The notes: generated by a model not told the origin, from the letters alone. Shown: positions 7,140 through 16,943, numbered from the stretch's first letter. The stretch: DNA of 43,571 nucleotides from Clostridiales bacterium (GCA_017889345.1 JAGHEJ010000034.1:1-43571), one strand, 5' to 3'. Made by a program: numbers and translations.

Positions 7140-9725
7140 TTATTTTGCTTCAAACCAATTTTCCCCATGAGATACGTTAACCGTAAGTGGTATTCTTATA
7201 TCCTCATAACAATTCTCCATCTCATCTTTTACAATTCTTGAAACCTCTTTCAACTCATCTTTGTATACATTAAGTACAAGTTCGTCATGAACTTGAAGTA
7301 TTATTTTTGATTTTAATTTTCTCTCTTTTAATTTGTTAAACACTTTTATCATAGCAAGCTTTATAATATCTGCTGCACTTCCTTGAATAGGAGTATTCAT
7401 AGAAAGCCTCTCTCCTAAAGATTTTACAATCTTATTTGAAGATTTTATTTCAGGAATTGTTCTAACTCTATTAAATATGGTTTTAACATACCCTTTTTCT
7501 TTTGAAAATTCTACAATAGAATCTAAATAATTCTTAACACCAGGATATCTATTAAAATATTTGTCCATATATTCTTTAGCTTCTTTTCTTGAAATTTTTA
7601 AATCTTGAGAAAGAGCAAAATCACTTATACCATAAACAATTCCAAAATTTACTGCCTTACATTTACTTCTCATACTTTCTGTTACCTCATCTTCACTAAC
7701 AGAAAAAATCTCTGAAGCAGTTATTTTGTGTATATCTAAATTATTTCTAAAAGCATTTACCATTTCCTCATCTTGAGAAATATGAGCAAGTATTCTAAGT
7801 TCTATTTGAGAATAATCCGCACTTAAAATTAAACACTCCTCGTTTTCTGGTATAAATACCTTTCTTATTTCTCTCCCTAAAGGATATTTAATTGGAATGT
7901 TTTGAAGATTTGGCTCAGTACTTGATAACCTTCCTGTTGTTGTAATTGTTTGATTAAAAGATGTATGAATCTTTTGATCAACATCTATGACATCCATAAG
8001 CCCTATTATGTAAGTTGATTGAAGCTTTGTAATTTGTCTATAATTTAAAATCTCTTCTATTATTTCATGTTTATCTCTTAAAGCTTCTAATACCTCTGCA
8101 TTTGTTGAATAACCTGTTTTAGTTTTCTTTATAACTGGTAAATCTAATTTCTCAAATAAAATTTTACCTAATTGCTTTGGAGAATTTATATTAAACTCCT
8201 CTCCTGCTAAATCATAAATTTTATTTGTGTACTCATTTATCTTAACTTCAAACTTCTCTTTTAAATCCTCTAAAGTTTCTTTTGATACCTTAAACCCTTC
8301 AAGCTCAATTTGTGAAAGAACAAAAGAAAGTGGATGCTCTATATTAAAATATAAATTATCCATTTCATTTTTAATTATCTCATCTCTAATACTTTTATAA
8401 ATTTCAGGGAAAGAAAATATTGATAAATCCATTTCCTCTTGTTTTAAATATGTATTTGAGTATTTTTCACATAAAAATAAAATCTCAATTTCCTTTCCAG
8501 GATCTAATAAATACTCCCCAATTGTTATATCAAAAATAACATTGTTAACTTCCTTATTGTTTTTATACATTACCTTGTATATACTTTTTGAATCAAATAA
8601 AACCTTATTTATATTACTTGAAAATATTTTTGAAACTTCATCAAAGTTATTATAAATAACCTCTTTATTTAAGCTAAAACATTTATTATCTATGTTAAAG
8701 AAAATATTTTCAAAAGAAATTTCACTTACCTTATGTCCTTTAACATTCCCATTTATATATAAAATCTTTTCTTCATCTTTTATTAAATCTAAAATTTCAT
8801 TAATATCTTCTAGGTTTTTCACCTCTATTAAATTTAAATTTGAATTATCAGAGGATTCTTTATGTAAATTTAATTTTCCCATTAAGGATTTTAGCTCATA
8901 TTCTTTATAAAATTTCCCAACTAAATTATGATCAAACTCATTATAAACCTTAAGCTCATCTAATGAAAATTCTATCGGAACATTTCTATTTATAGTTGCA
9001 AGCCTTTTAGATAAAAAAGCCTTATCCATATCCTCAATTAAATTCTTCTTAACTTTTCCTTCTTTCATATTTGAAAGATTTTCATATACATTTTCTAAGG
9101 ACTTATACTCCTTAATTAAATTAACTGCTCCCTTTTCTCCAATTCCAGAAACCCCTGGTATATTATCAGATTTATCTCCCATAAGAGCTTTAACATCTAT
9201 AAATTCCTCAGGAGTAACCCCATAAACCTCAAGCATTTTGTTATTATCATAAATCTCTTTATCTGAGATTCCTTTTTTTGTTATAATTACCTTGGTTATA
9301 TGAGAACAAAGCTGAAGAGCATCTTTATCTCCTGTTACAATTATTGGTTCAAACCCTTTTTCTTCAAATATTTTTGAAAGAGTTCCAATTAAATCATCAG
9401 CTTCAAACCCATCTAGCTCAAAAATATTTATATTCATAGCACGAAGTATTTGTTTTAAAAGCTCTAGTTGCTCTCTTAACTCATTTGGCATTGATTTTCT
9501 TCCTGCTTTATATTCCGTATACTCCAAATGTCTAAATGTTTTAGCTCTTCTATCAAAGGTTGCAATAACGTATTTACAATCAAACTCTTCTTGCATCTTA
9601 AAAAACATTGTTAAATATCCAAGTATTCCGTTTGTATAATTTCCATTTTTAGTTGACAAAAGGGGAAGTGCATAAAACGCTCTATTTAAAATACTATTGC
9701 TGTCTAATATCAAAATTTTTTCCAT
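7140..9725 (-). CDS. polA: DNA polymerase I
   Basis: Repair and Okazaki-fragment maturation polymerase, 861 residues. Residues 1 to about 290 form the 5'-3' exonuclease (FEN) domain with LILDSN, FDRRAKTFRH, ELDGFEADDLIG and VTGDKDALQL. The middle domain, about 310-470, has the 3'-5' exonuclease fold position but I see no DxE catalytic motif, so proofreading is probably absent, as in the Bacillus enzyme. The polymerase domain has motif A (LSADYSQIELR), motif B (KAVNFGIVYG) and motif C (LQVHDELVLN), all intact. ATG at 9725 follows GAGGTAGGAT. First gene of the polA-coaE-transglycosylase operon, divergent from rmuC. Confidence 0.98.
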   Translation of the reverse strand: MEKILILDSNSILNRAFYALPLLSTKNGNYTNGILGYLTMFFKMQEEFDCKYVIATFDRRAKTFRHLEYTEYKAGRKSMPNELREQLELLKQILRAMNINIFELDGFEADDLIGTLSKIFEEKGFEPIIVTGDKDALQLCSHITKVIITKKGISDKEIYDNNKMLEVYGVTPEEFIDVKALMGDKSDNIPGVSGIGEKGAVNLIKEYKSLENVYENLSNMKEGKVKKNLIEDMDKAFLSKRLATINRNVPIEFSLDELKVYNEFDHNLVGKFYKEYELKSLMGKLNLHKESSDNSNLNLIEVKNLEDINEILDLIKDEEKILYINGNVKGHKVSEISFENIFFNIDNKCFSLNKEVIYNNFDEVSKIFSSNINKVLFDSKSIYKVMYKNNKEVNNVIFDITIGEYLLDPGKEIEILFLCEKYSNTYLKQEEMDLSIFSFPEIYKSIRDEIIKNEMDNLYFNIEHPLSFVLSQIELEGFKVSKETLEDLKEKFEVKINEYTNKIYDLAGEEFNINSPKQLGKILFEKLDLPVIKKTKTGYSTNAEVLEALRDKHEIIEEILNYRQITKLQSTYIIGLMDVIDVDQKIHTSFNQTITTTGRLSSTEPNLQNIPIKYPLGREIRKVFIPENEECLILSADYSQIELRILAHISQDEEMVNAFRNNLDIHKITASEIFSVSEDEVTESMRSKCKAVNFGIVYGISDFALSQDLKISRKEAKEYMDKYFNRYPGVKNYLDSIVEFSKEKGYVKTIFNRVRTIPEIKSSNKIVKSLGERLSMNTPIQGSAADIIKLAMIKVFNKLKERKLKSKIILQVHDELVLNVYKDELKEVSRIVKDEMENCYEDIRIPLTVNVSHGENWFEAK

Positions 9726-9805
9726 ATCCTACCTCTTAAACCTAAATACTTATATTTAAATTACAATAATTAAACATTATTTTCAATTTATAAAAGGAGT
9801 TTTGT

Positions 9806-11104
9806 ATGTTAAATATTTTTTCAATAATAGGAATAATCCTAATAATTTTATTAAACATATTTCTCATACTTTGTTTTAGAGAATATATGGTTAAATTTCA
9901 AGGGAACAATTATTTAAATAAAATACATTCAATTGAATCCTCTCTTTCAAAAATTCAAAATGAAATTTCAAATAACTTCTCTTTAACGGAGAAAAATTTA
10001 AGAGAAGAATTAAGAGGACAAATCCTATCCTTAACAGAGATAATAAATTCTAGATTAAACGAAATTAATGTTAATTTAAATTCCTCAATAAATTCTCTTA
10101 GAAATCAATCAAACATAGATTCAAAATTAAATAGAGATGAGCTTTCATCTTCTTTTGAAAAAATATCACTAAACCTTGAAAAACAATTAAATATTCTTAA
10201 TAACACTCAAAACAATCTTATTGTTTCTACTGAAAAAAAACTTGATATAATGAGAGATACTGTAGATGAAAAACTTCAAAAAACCCTTGAAAATAGAATA
10301 TCTAAATCTTTTGAATTTGTAAGTAAAAGACTTGAGTTTGTACATAAAGGTATTGGAGAAATGAACTCTCTTGCAGTTTCTATAAATGATCTTAGAAAAA
10401 TTTTATCAAATGTTAAAACTCGTGGAATAATTGGGGAATATCAGTTAGAAAATATACTTTCTCAAACCTTAAACGAAAACCAATATTATAAAAATGTTAT
10501 AACAAAGGAAAACTCTCGCGATAGGGTTGAATTTGCTTTAAAAATTCCAAGTAAAAATTCAAACAAAGAAATACTTCTTCCAATAGATTCAAAGTTTCCA
10601 TTAGAGCCTTACGCAAATTTATTAAAAGCATGCGAAGAATCAAACAAAGAAGATATAACAAAATACTCAAAACTTTTAGAGACATCTATTAAGAAATTCT
10701 CAAAAGATATAAGCGAAAAGTATATTGATATAAATAACACAACAGATTTTGCAATATTATTTTTACCAATTGAAAGTCTATATTCTGAAATTTCAAAAAG
10801 GGTAAGCTTAATTGAGTTTATTCAAAGAGAATATAAAATAATCATAACAGGACCAACTACTTTATACGCACTTCTTAACAGTTTGAACTTAGCATTTAAA
10901 ACAATCTCAATAGAAAAACATTCAACTAAAGTTTGGAAAGTATTAGGTGAGGTTAAAAAAGAATTTGAAAGCTTCTCAAATATACTAGAAAAAGCAAAGG
11001 ATAAACTAAAACAGGCAACAAATGATTTAGATTCATTATCTACTATAAAAACTAATAATATTAATAATAAACTAAGAGATATAGAATCTCTTCCCTATAA
11101 TTAA
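9806..11104 (+). CDS. rmuC: RmuC-family DNA recombination protein
   Basis: RmuC proteins carry a PD-(D/E)XK-like nuclease fold and limit inversions and rearrangements between short repeats in E. coli. Here residues 1-25 are a membrane anchor, residues about 30-200 are a long coiled coil, and the RmuC core follows, with GIIGEYQLENILSQ, IPIDSKFPLEPY-like sequence and the FLPIESLYSE motif. At 432 residues it is of normal length. The ATG at 9806 follows AAAGGAG. It is a single gene, divergent from polA, ending at a terminator hairpin. Confidence 0.93.
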   Translation: MLNIFSIIGIILIILLNIFLILCFREYMVKFQGNNYLNKIHSIESSLSKIQNEISNNFSLTEKNLREELRGQILSLTEIINSRLNEINVNLNSSINSLRNQSNIDSKLNRDELSSSFEKISLNLEKQLNILNNTQNNLIVSTEKKLDIMRDTVDEKLQKTLENRISKSFEFVSKRLEFVHKGIGEMNSLAVSINDLRKILSNVKTRGIIGEYQLENILSQTLNENQYYKNVITKENSRDRVEFALKIPSKNSNKEILLPIDSKFPLEPYANLLKACEESNKEDITKYSKLLETSIKKFSKDISEKYIDINNTTDFAILFLPIESLYSEISKRVSLIEFIQREYKIIITGPTTLYALLNSLNLAFKTISIEKHSTKVWKVLGEVKKEFESFSNILEKAKDKLKQATNDLDSLSTIKTNNINNKLRDIESLPYN

Positions 11105-11109
11105 AATTA

Positions 11110-11139
11110 ACATGAGTTCTATTTAGGACTCATGTTTTA
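11110..11139 (+). terminator. rmuC terminator
   Basis: Arms ACATGAGT (11110-11117) and ACTCATGT (11128-11135) form an 8-bp stem with a ten-base loop, followed by TTTAT. It lies just after the rmuC stop. Confidence 0.65.
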
Positions 11140-11145
11140 TGTACA

Positions 11146-11310
11146 TCAATTATGAAAAAAAGAACACTCTTCCCCCTCTTTTAGAATGCTGTTTGGTATT
11201 TCACCGTATATCTTGCATTCATTATTTTCTCCTCTATTTTTACAACCGTAACAATTAATGCTTCTTATCATAACATCAATATTATTTTTGATTATGTCAT
11301 TTTTGTTCAC
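11146..11310 (-). CDS. small cysteine-rich protein (54 aa), possible metal-binding
   Basis: A short frame on the minus strand in the gap between rmuC and the 559-aa gene. It starts with GTG at 11308-11310, five bases after a GGGGTG site, and encodes 54 residues. Four Cys are arranged as CYGC near residues 20-23, then ECKIYGEIP near 31-39 and GEECSFF near 46-52, a spacing that suggests a small zinc-binding knuckle. Small Cys proteins of this C-x2-C plus IP...C-x-F style occur in Clostridia and their phages, from memory. Function unknown. It lies about 100 bases downstream of the 559-aa gene on the same strand and may be cotranscribed. Confidence 0.6.
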   Translation of the reverse strand: MNKNDIIKNNIDVMIRSINCYGCKNRGENNECKIYGEIPNSILKEGEECSFFHN

Positions 11311-11409
11311 TTAGACACCCCTTAAAATTATAATAACTTAAAAATACAAATAAATTTCGTAACTACTTTCTAAAAATTATACTACATCACAATTAAAAAA
11401 TTTGTTTTA

Positions 11410-13089
11410 TTATGCTTCAAACACAGAAATGTTTTCCTGAATTTTATTTAATATAGTTTCTAAATCCATGTTAAAATTCTCTTCTAAAAATTCTTTATTC
11501 TTTTCAAACTCGTTTTCAAAATAAGTTAAGGTATAATACTCTTGTTTATTTTGTGGAACAAAATTAATAACCCCATCAAATAATTCTACTAACCTATCTT
11601 TAATCTCAATTAAAATATCCTCTATATTTTTTGAAAATATAATTTTAAAATTATATTTTTCATTTAATATTTTAAGATCCTTAATACACTGTTTAATTTC
11701 ATTACTTAATGTAAAATACTCTAATGTAAAATAAGAATTAATATTATTCAAAATAATATTTACCAATCTTTCGAAATGATTTTTTATATCAAAAATTTCT
11801 TCCTCATCTATATTACCATATAAATCATAAACCTCACTTACAAATAGGAAATATTTAAAACTATAATTATAAAATTCAAAATCTCGTGTAGAATTATAAT
11901 TATATACTAAATCTAACAACTTATTATTGAATATTTCGTTATTAATTAAAACCTCTTTTGAATTTTTTAAGATGAAAAAATACTTTATTGATTCCTCTAT
12001 AGAAAGTTTAGAATAAATAATTTTTGTATTTAAACTCTCAATTAAATCTTTGTCCAAAATATTTAAAATTTTAAATATTTTCATAACATAAAAAAGTTCG
12101 TCTATTGGAAATTCTGAATTAGATATAGAAATTACCTCATCTAAAAATTTTTTCAAATTATTTTCATATTCTTCTAGTGTATAATCAATATTAATTTTTA
12201 AATTCTCGATAATATCTACAATATATTTAAAACTTTCATAACAAGAAATATTATTAATTAAATCTTTTAAGAGCTTATCCTCATAAATAATTTCTCTTGT
12301 TAAAAAATCCTTTATGTATAAATTCTTTATGGAAAATTTTCTATTGCTTCCAAGCACAATAAAATCCCTTCCAAGCTTTTTGAAAGAGTCTAGAATAATT
12401 CCCTTTAAATCCTCATTTTCCCTAAAAATATTTTTATCTAAAAAATACTTTATAGTGGATTTAATCCATATATTTATATCTCCTATATTATTTATGAGTA
12501 TTGATAATAACAAAAATTTATCTACATAGGAAAACTGTGAATATTTTTCATATAAGGTTTTTATATCGAAAGTATGAGAATCTCTCAAACACAAATGTGC
12601 TTTAATATTTTCATGATAATTATTTAAATTGTAAAAATATTTACAATGTATTACATTAAATATCTCTTCTTTCACAAATTCTCTTACATTTAAAATTAAA
12701 ATTTTATTTTGGCTCTTTGAAATGCTATCCACATAACGTTTAAATTTACACAAATTAAAACTAACTTGTCCAAAAAAATCATTTAAATAAAACACTTGAA
12801 ATACATTTTCTAAATACAATTCATCTAATTCATCAATAGAATTTATTTTAAAAACACTTAAATCTAAATGGTTCTTATAATTATCATAAAAAAATCTATA
12901 AATAATTTCAATAGAAATATCTTCTCTCAAATAATCCCTAAGTCCATAAAGCACCACAATGTTTTGTTTATTTAAAATCTCCAAAATTTCCCAAATAAAA
13001 CCATATTCTTCTCTATCATACTTTTCATCTTTAAGTTTTCCATTTTTTATACTAAGTATAATCTCTTCACTTATATTAAACCTAAACAT
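11410..13089 (-). CDS. large helical protein of unknown function (559 aa)
   Basis: I do not recognise this protein. It is 559 residues, rich in Ile, Leu, Asn, Lys, Glu, Phe and Tyr, and mostly helical by eye, with no signal peptide, membrane span or nucleotide-binding motif. An early stretch around residues 45-90 has IVVLYGLRDYLRED and may form a mixed alpha/beta region. The ATG at 13087-13089 has only a weak AGAGAAAT upstream, so the exact start is uncertain. In size, composition and lack of motifs it resembles the two unknown proteins at 291-4360. The small cysteine protein lies downstream. Confidence 0.72.
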   Translation of the reverse strand: MFRFNISEEIILSIKNGKLKDEKYDREEYGFIWEILEILNKQNIVVLYGLRDYLREDISIEIIYRFFYDNYKNHLDLSVFKINSIDELDELYLENVFQVFYLNDFFGQVSFNLCKFKRYVDSISKSQNKILILNVREFVKEEIFNVIHCKYFYNLNNYHENIKAHLCLRDSHTFDIKTLYEKYSQFSYVDKFLLLSILINNIGDINIWIKSTIKYFLDKNIFRENEDLKGIILDSFKKLGRDFIVLGSNRKFSIKNLYIKDFLTREIIYEDKLLKDLINNISCYESFKYIVDIIENLKINIDYTLEEYENNLKKFLDEVISISNSEFPIDELFYVMKIFKILNILDKDLIESLNTKIIYSKLSIEESIKYFFILKNSKEVLINNEIFNNKLLDLVYNYNSTRDFEFYNYSFKYFLFVSEVYDLYGNIDEEEIFDIKNHFERLVNIILNNINSYFTLEYFTLSNEIKQCIKDLKILNEKYNFKIIFSKNIEDILIEIKDRLVELFDGVINFVPQNKQEYYTLTYFENEFEKNKEFLEENFNMDLETILNKIQENISVFEA

Positions 13090-13170
13090 ATTTCTCTAAA
13101 ATACCTTCTATATTCTCACAACATACAACTCTTTAAATCATTTTATTGTATAAATTTAACATATTTTATA

Positions 13171-13213
13171 AAAAAAATAAACACTTATAACAATACATAA
13201 GTGTTTATTTTTT
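13171..13213. terminator. terminator after the acyltransferase gene
   Basis: A 13-bp stem with arms AATAAACACTTAT (13176-13188) and ATAAGTGTTTATT (13197-13209), with an A-run on the left (U-run on the minus transcript) and a T-run on the right. It overlaps the end of the acyltransferase gene and can act in both directions. Confidence 0.8.
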
Positions 13214-14243
13214 ATATTTTATTTAATAACCCTCTAACAATATTTATCACAATAACTATTGGAGTAATAACTATTATTAAAACAATTGTATAACTAATAC
13301 CTATTAAATTTAAATGAGCTGTTTCCAAAAACTCTAACGGAAATATTTTATTAAATATTCCTTCGTTATGAAATATGTAGTAAATTGGCATATGTAACGA
13401 AAAATAATAAAGAGAATTTCTCCCAATAAATTTAAGTATACCTATCCACTTTAAAATATAAGATAGGAATAAATATGTAAATACTCCTGTTAAACTTATA
13501 AATACATGAAATAAGTAAGAAGTCAAAGCTATTAAAAAACCAAAATCGTAATATATAATATCTGCATGCTCTATAAGATTAAATAAATTCATAATGTTAA
13601 CTGGAATTGAGATTGCAAATACTAAAAACAAACTTCTAAAAAAATGAGAATAATTTCTATTTGAATATATAACCCCACTTGAAAATAAATCTCCAAGGAA
13701 ATAATAAATGATAAAATATAAAGATGCATCAAAAGTCCATGGAAGAGTATATAAAGATCCTGTTGTCCTTAAAATTACAACTCCAATATACCCAAATATG
13801 AAAACCAAAATTCCAATTATCTTTTTAGGAAAAATACATCTTAAAATATAATACATTATTTCAATTGTAAAAAAGGATGTTAAAAACCATAAAGGAACAT
13901 TTATATATATATCATTTCTTTTAGAAATCATAACGCTCATAAAAATATCTACAAGATCATAATCTTTTCCCAAATAATTACTATACAAGATGTAAATAAC
14001 ACCAGAAATAAAGGATAAAACAAAATATGGAATAAGAATTCTTTTAATCTTCTTTATTAAATAATCCCAAAAAGAATTTATCATGTGAGCATCTCTATAT
14101 AAAAATCCCCCAACAAAATAAAATATAGCTAATTGAAAGGAAAATATATAGGAGTATAGCTCTCCTTTAATTGGCATATGACCAAGTATAACAAAAAAAA
14201 CACCGAATCCTTTAAAGGCATCAATAAAACTAAATCTTCTCAA
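13212..14243 (-). CDS. membrane acyltransferase, acyltransferase-3 (OafA-like) family
   Basis: Integral membrane protein of 343 residues with about ten hydrophobic segments. The N-terminal motif RRFSFIDAFKGFGVFFVILGH is the family signature: an aspartate followed by KGF/KG and the catalytic histidine at the end of helix 1. A second marker is the loop with VPLWFLTSFF near residue 115. Such proteins move acetyl or other acyl groups from a cytosolic donor to sugars or wall polymers outside the membrane; the acceptor cannot be read from the sequence. Start is TTG at 14241-14243 after AAGGATGAG. It has a strong terminator, and another terminator separates it from the amidohydrolase on the left in map terms, so it may be monocistronic. 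Confidence 0.88.
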   Translation of the reverse strand: MRRFSFIDAFKGFGVFFVILGHMPIKGELYSYIFSFQLAIFYFVGGFLYRDAHMINSFWDYLIKKIKRILIPYFVLSFISGVIYILYSNYLGKDYDLVDIFMSVMISKRNDIYINVPLWFLTSFFTIEIMYYILRCIFPKKIIGILVFIFGYIGVVILRTTGSLYTLPWTFDASLYFIIYYFLGDLFSSGVIYSNRNYSHFFRSLFLVFAISIPVNIMNLFNLIEHADIIYYDFGFLIALTSYLFHVFISLTGVFTYLFLSYILKWIGILKFIGRNSLYYFSLHMPIYYIFHNEGIFNKIFPLEFLETAHLNLIGISYTIVLIIVITPIVIVINIVRGLLNKI

Positions 14244-14280
14244 CTTGAACTCATCCTTAAAACTTCTTAAAATACCAATA

Positions 14281-14314
14281 AAAAATGTAATACCATAATT
14301 AGTATTACATTTTT
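14281..14314. terminator. terminator of the amidohydrolase gene
   Basis: A 13-bp stem with arms AAAAATGTAATAC (14281-14293) and GTATTACATTTTT (14302-14314), eight-base loop. It lies just downstream of the amidohydrolase stop (14329, minus) and upstream of the acyltransferase start. Confidence 0.8.
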
Positions 14315-14328
14315 ATTCCTTATTATAA

Positions 14329-15489
14329 CTACAATTTATGTACCACTTCTCCATTAATTATTGTATATAAACAATGTGAATCAGAAAATAATGCACATCT
14401 ATCAAATATTACAATATCTCCATCTTTTCCTTTTTCAATGCTTCCAACCCTATCATCTATGTTTACAATTTCAGCTGCATTGATTGTAATTGCTTTAAGA
14501 GCATCCATCTCACTTAAACCTGTGTTTTTAGTTGCAAGACCTGCACAAATCGGAAGATATTCTTGCTCTATTACTGGGTGATCTGTAACTATAGCAACCT
14601 TTACTCCTTTATTTATTAAAACAGCTGGAGTGTCAAAAGTTTTATTCCTTAATTCTATTTTTGATGCGTGAGTCATTGTAGGACCAACTATAGCAGGGAA
14701 ACCTGACTCTTTTATTTTGTCTGCAATTAAATGTCCTTCAGTACAATGGTCAAGGGTTAATTTTAAATCGAATTCTTTTGCAATTCTTATAGCTGTTAAA
14801 ATATCATCTGCTCTATGGCAATGAGCTTTTAAAGGAATTTCTTTTTTAAGAACAGGTATCATGGCTTCATATTTTAAATTTGTTTCTGTAAATACCTCTC
14901 CTTTTTCCTCAGCTTTTTGTTTCTTTAACAAATAATTTTTAGATTCTATTAAAAGAGTTCTTAAAAGAGCTGATGTTCCCATACGAGTCATTGGCATTTT
15001 AGATTTTGAATTATAAACTCTCTTTGGATTTTCTCCAAAAGCAACTTTCACACCAATTGGATTTTTTACAACCATGTCATCAATACAATCTCCATAAGTT
15101 TTGAAAGCTCCAAAAGTTCCTCCACAAACATTAGCACTTCCAGGTCCTGAAACCACAACAGTAACTCCACCCTCTCTTGCATGCTTAAATCCAACTTCCA
15201 TAGGATTGATTCCATCTATAGCTCTCATTTGAGGAGTTATAGGATCTGTCATTTCATTTCCATCAGATCCTTCAAATCCCATTCCCCATTCAAATAATCC
15301 CATATGTCCATGAGCATCTATAAATCCAGGATAAACAAATTCTCCATTAAGTTCTATTACTTCCTCATTATTCATTGGAGATAAATTTTGAGAAACCTCA
15401 ACTATTTTTCCATTTTCTATTCGTATATCGCCATTTTCTATAATTCCATCGCTACTCATTGTATAAATCGTACCATTTTTAATTAACAT
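14329..15489 (-). CDS. metal-dependent amidohydrolase
   Basis: A 386-residue member of the amidohydrolase superfamily (imidazolonepropionase-like branch). Metal-site residues visible are the HxH in FIDAHGHMG, His in KAHCHRADD, His in LDHCTEGH and the Asp in VTDHPV. The N-terminal strand domain and a C-terminal strand domain with GKDGDIVIFD are typical. It has no signal peptide and should act in the cytosol. Relatives hydrolyse cyclic amides or dipeptides, but the substrate cannot be deduced here. Start is ATG at 15489 after GGAGG. It lies 28 bases downstream of tspO on the same strand, so the two may be cotranscribed. Confidence 0.9.
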   Translation of the reverse strand: MLIKNGTIYTMSSDGIIENGDIRIENGKIVEVSQNLSPMNNEEVIELNGEFVYPGFIDAHGHMGLFEWGMGFEGSDGNEMTDPITPQMRAIDGINPMEVGFKHAREGGVTVVVSGPGSANVCGGTFGAFKTYGDCIDDMVVKNPIGVKVAFGENPKRVYNSKSKMPMTRMGTSALLRTLLIESKNYLLKKQKAEEKGEVFTETNLKYEAMIPVLKKEIPLKAHCHRADDILTAIRIAKEFDLKLTLDHCTEGHLIADKIKESGFPAIVGPTMTHASKIELRNKTFDTPAVLINKGVKVAIVTDHPVIEQEYLPICAGLATKNTGLSEMDALKAITINAAEIVNIDDRVGSIEKGKDGDIVIFDRCALFSDSHCLYTIINGEVVHKL

Positions 15490-15517
15490 TCTAAAACCTC
15501 CAATTTAAAAACTTTAT

Positions 15518-15985
15518 TTACATTTCATTATACATCCATATGAAATAATTTAATAGTGCCGCATAACTTAACCAAAGCAAATATATAAACATAATTAAAG
15601 ATGCGATTTTAGAATTCTTAAAATATCTCACGCACAAATAAATTGTAAAAATCATTATAATTAAAACAAGAAAGAAGGCTAATCCATAAAGTTGTTGTCC
15701 AAAAAATACTACATTCCAAACAAAACTTAAAAACATAGAGAAATAATAGGCAAAGAAATTTCTTCCACCATTTTTATAATTAAACATAACAGCTAAGGCA
15801 AGAATTATATATAAAGTCCACCACACAATTGGAAAAACAATATTAGGTGGAGCAAACCAAGGCTTACTTAATGATTCATATAAAGCTTTTTGATCTCCAG
15901 ATAAAAGAGTTGAAACATATCCTCCTATAAAATTAAATAATAAAGCCAAGATAAAAACTTTAAAATTTTCTAGCTTACTTTTCAA
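15518..15985 (-). CDS. tspO: TspO/MBR (tryptophan-rich sensory) family membrane protein
   Basis: A 155-residue protein with five membrane helices, the full length of the family. It carries the signature SKPWFAPPNIVFPIVWWTLY and a later WNVVFFGQQ segment. TspO proteins bind porphyrins and lipids and modulate tetrapyrrole or stress responses. No haem biosynthesis gene is nearby. Start is TTG at 15983-15985. The upstream region ends at the terminator of the rhomboid-like gene. Confidence 0.93.
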   Translation of the reverse strand: MKSKLENFKVFILALLFNFIGGYVSTLLSGDQKALYESLSKPWFAPPNIVFPIVWWTLYIILALAVMFNYKNGGRNFFAYYFSMFLSFVWNVVFFGQQLYGLAFFLVLIIMIFTIYLCVRYFKNSKIASLIMFIYLLWLSYAALLNYFIWMYNEM

Positions 15986-16067
15986 ATCCTCACAACCTTT
16001 TTTTATTTTTTTAATATATTATTATGTTTTAATATTTTTTATTCAAAATAATAAAAGTGTTAAACAT

Positions 16068-16097
16068 AAAAAACTGGGAATAAATTATTCCCAGTTT
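16068..16097 (-). terminator. terminator of the S1-pepD-rhomboid-like operon
   Basis: Arms AAACTGGGAAT (16071-16081) and ATTCCCAGTTT (16087-16097) form a perfect 11-bp stem with a five-base loop; the minus strand continues into a T-run. It follows the rhomboid-like gene by five bases. Confidence 0.8.
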
Positions 16098-16101
16098 AAA
16101 A

Positions 16102-16905
16102 TCAAACTTTGTGATCATGATTAAAAATATGTTCACTACAATATTCGTAATTTCCATTACATTTAGAACAATATCTAAACTCTAAATTCTCATCATCTTT
16201 TTCAGTTCTATGACATATTGAGCATCTATGTCTTGATACTTTATCCCCATCAAACTTTAAAACCTTAGATTCAAAAGATTGTTTTCGTATTCTAGCTTTA
16301 GTATCTCCCTTAACCTTTCTTATAAGAATTGGTGTAAAGAAAATTAAAAAGTTTATTATTGGATATAAAATTACAAGTTTAAATTGCCAAAAAGGTACAT
16401 TTATAACTCTATAAATTATTATTGTTAAATCAACAATTGCAATATATTTCATCTTTATTGGTAAAACCATAAACAAATATACTGTACGATTTGGATCAAG
16501 GACTGCGTAAGCTAAAAATAAAGACAAATTTAAATCATCTGATCCAACAATCGGAACATTAAATATTAAAGAAATAACGCTTCCTATTAAAACACCTGAA
16601 AAATAATATAGATTAAATTTAAAAGTACCCCAATAATTTTCAAGCTCTCTTCCGATGTAATAATAAAACATTAAAACTATCAATAGGAAAAATGGATTAA
16701 ATGTTGGAGGAATAAAAATATAACTTAACACTCTCCATATTTCTCCTGCAAAAACCCTCTCTGGAATTAATGCAAGAGATAAAGATAAATTTGTATTTCC
16801 AAGCATAGATAATAAATAAACAAGTAAGTTTGCTGAAACTATTATAAACATTAAATTTTTAATTCCAAAATCTCTATACTTGAATTTATTGTTTGAAGCC
16901 TTCAC
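16102..16905 (-). CDS. rhomboid-like membrane protein with C-terminal zinc ribbon
   Basis: A 267-residue membrane protein. Residues 1-200 contain about six hydrophobic helices in rhomboid order, with YYIGRELENYWGTFKFNLYYF matching the rhomboid WG-x2-R/K-F loop region in style. I do not see the catalytic GxSG: the equivalent stretch is GSDDLNLSLFLAYA, so it is probably a non-proteolytic rhomboid relative. Residues about 225-267 form a cytosolic zinc-ribbon-like tail with CSIC, CSKC and a final Cys/His/His set. Start is GTG at 16903-16905 after AAGGAGG. It follows pepD by 38 bases and shares its terminator. Function unknown. Confidence 0.78.
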   Translation of the reverse strand: MKASNNKFKYRDFGIKNLMFIIVSANLLVYLLSMLGNTNLSLSLALIPERVFAGEIWRVLSYIFIPPTFNPFFLLIVLMFYYYIGRELENYWGTFKFNLYYFSGVLIGSVISLIFNVPIVGSDDLNLSLFLAYAVLDPNRTVYLFMVLPIKMKYIAIVDLTIIIYRVINVPFWQFKLVILYPIINFLIFFTPILIRKVKGDTKARIRKQSFESKVLKFDGDKVSRHRCSICHRTEKDDENLEFRYCSKCNGNYEYCSEHIFNHDHKV

Positions 16906-16943
16906 AAAAAGCCTCCTTCCTAAAACCTAAATTATAAATCAGG

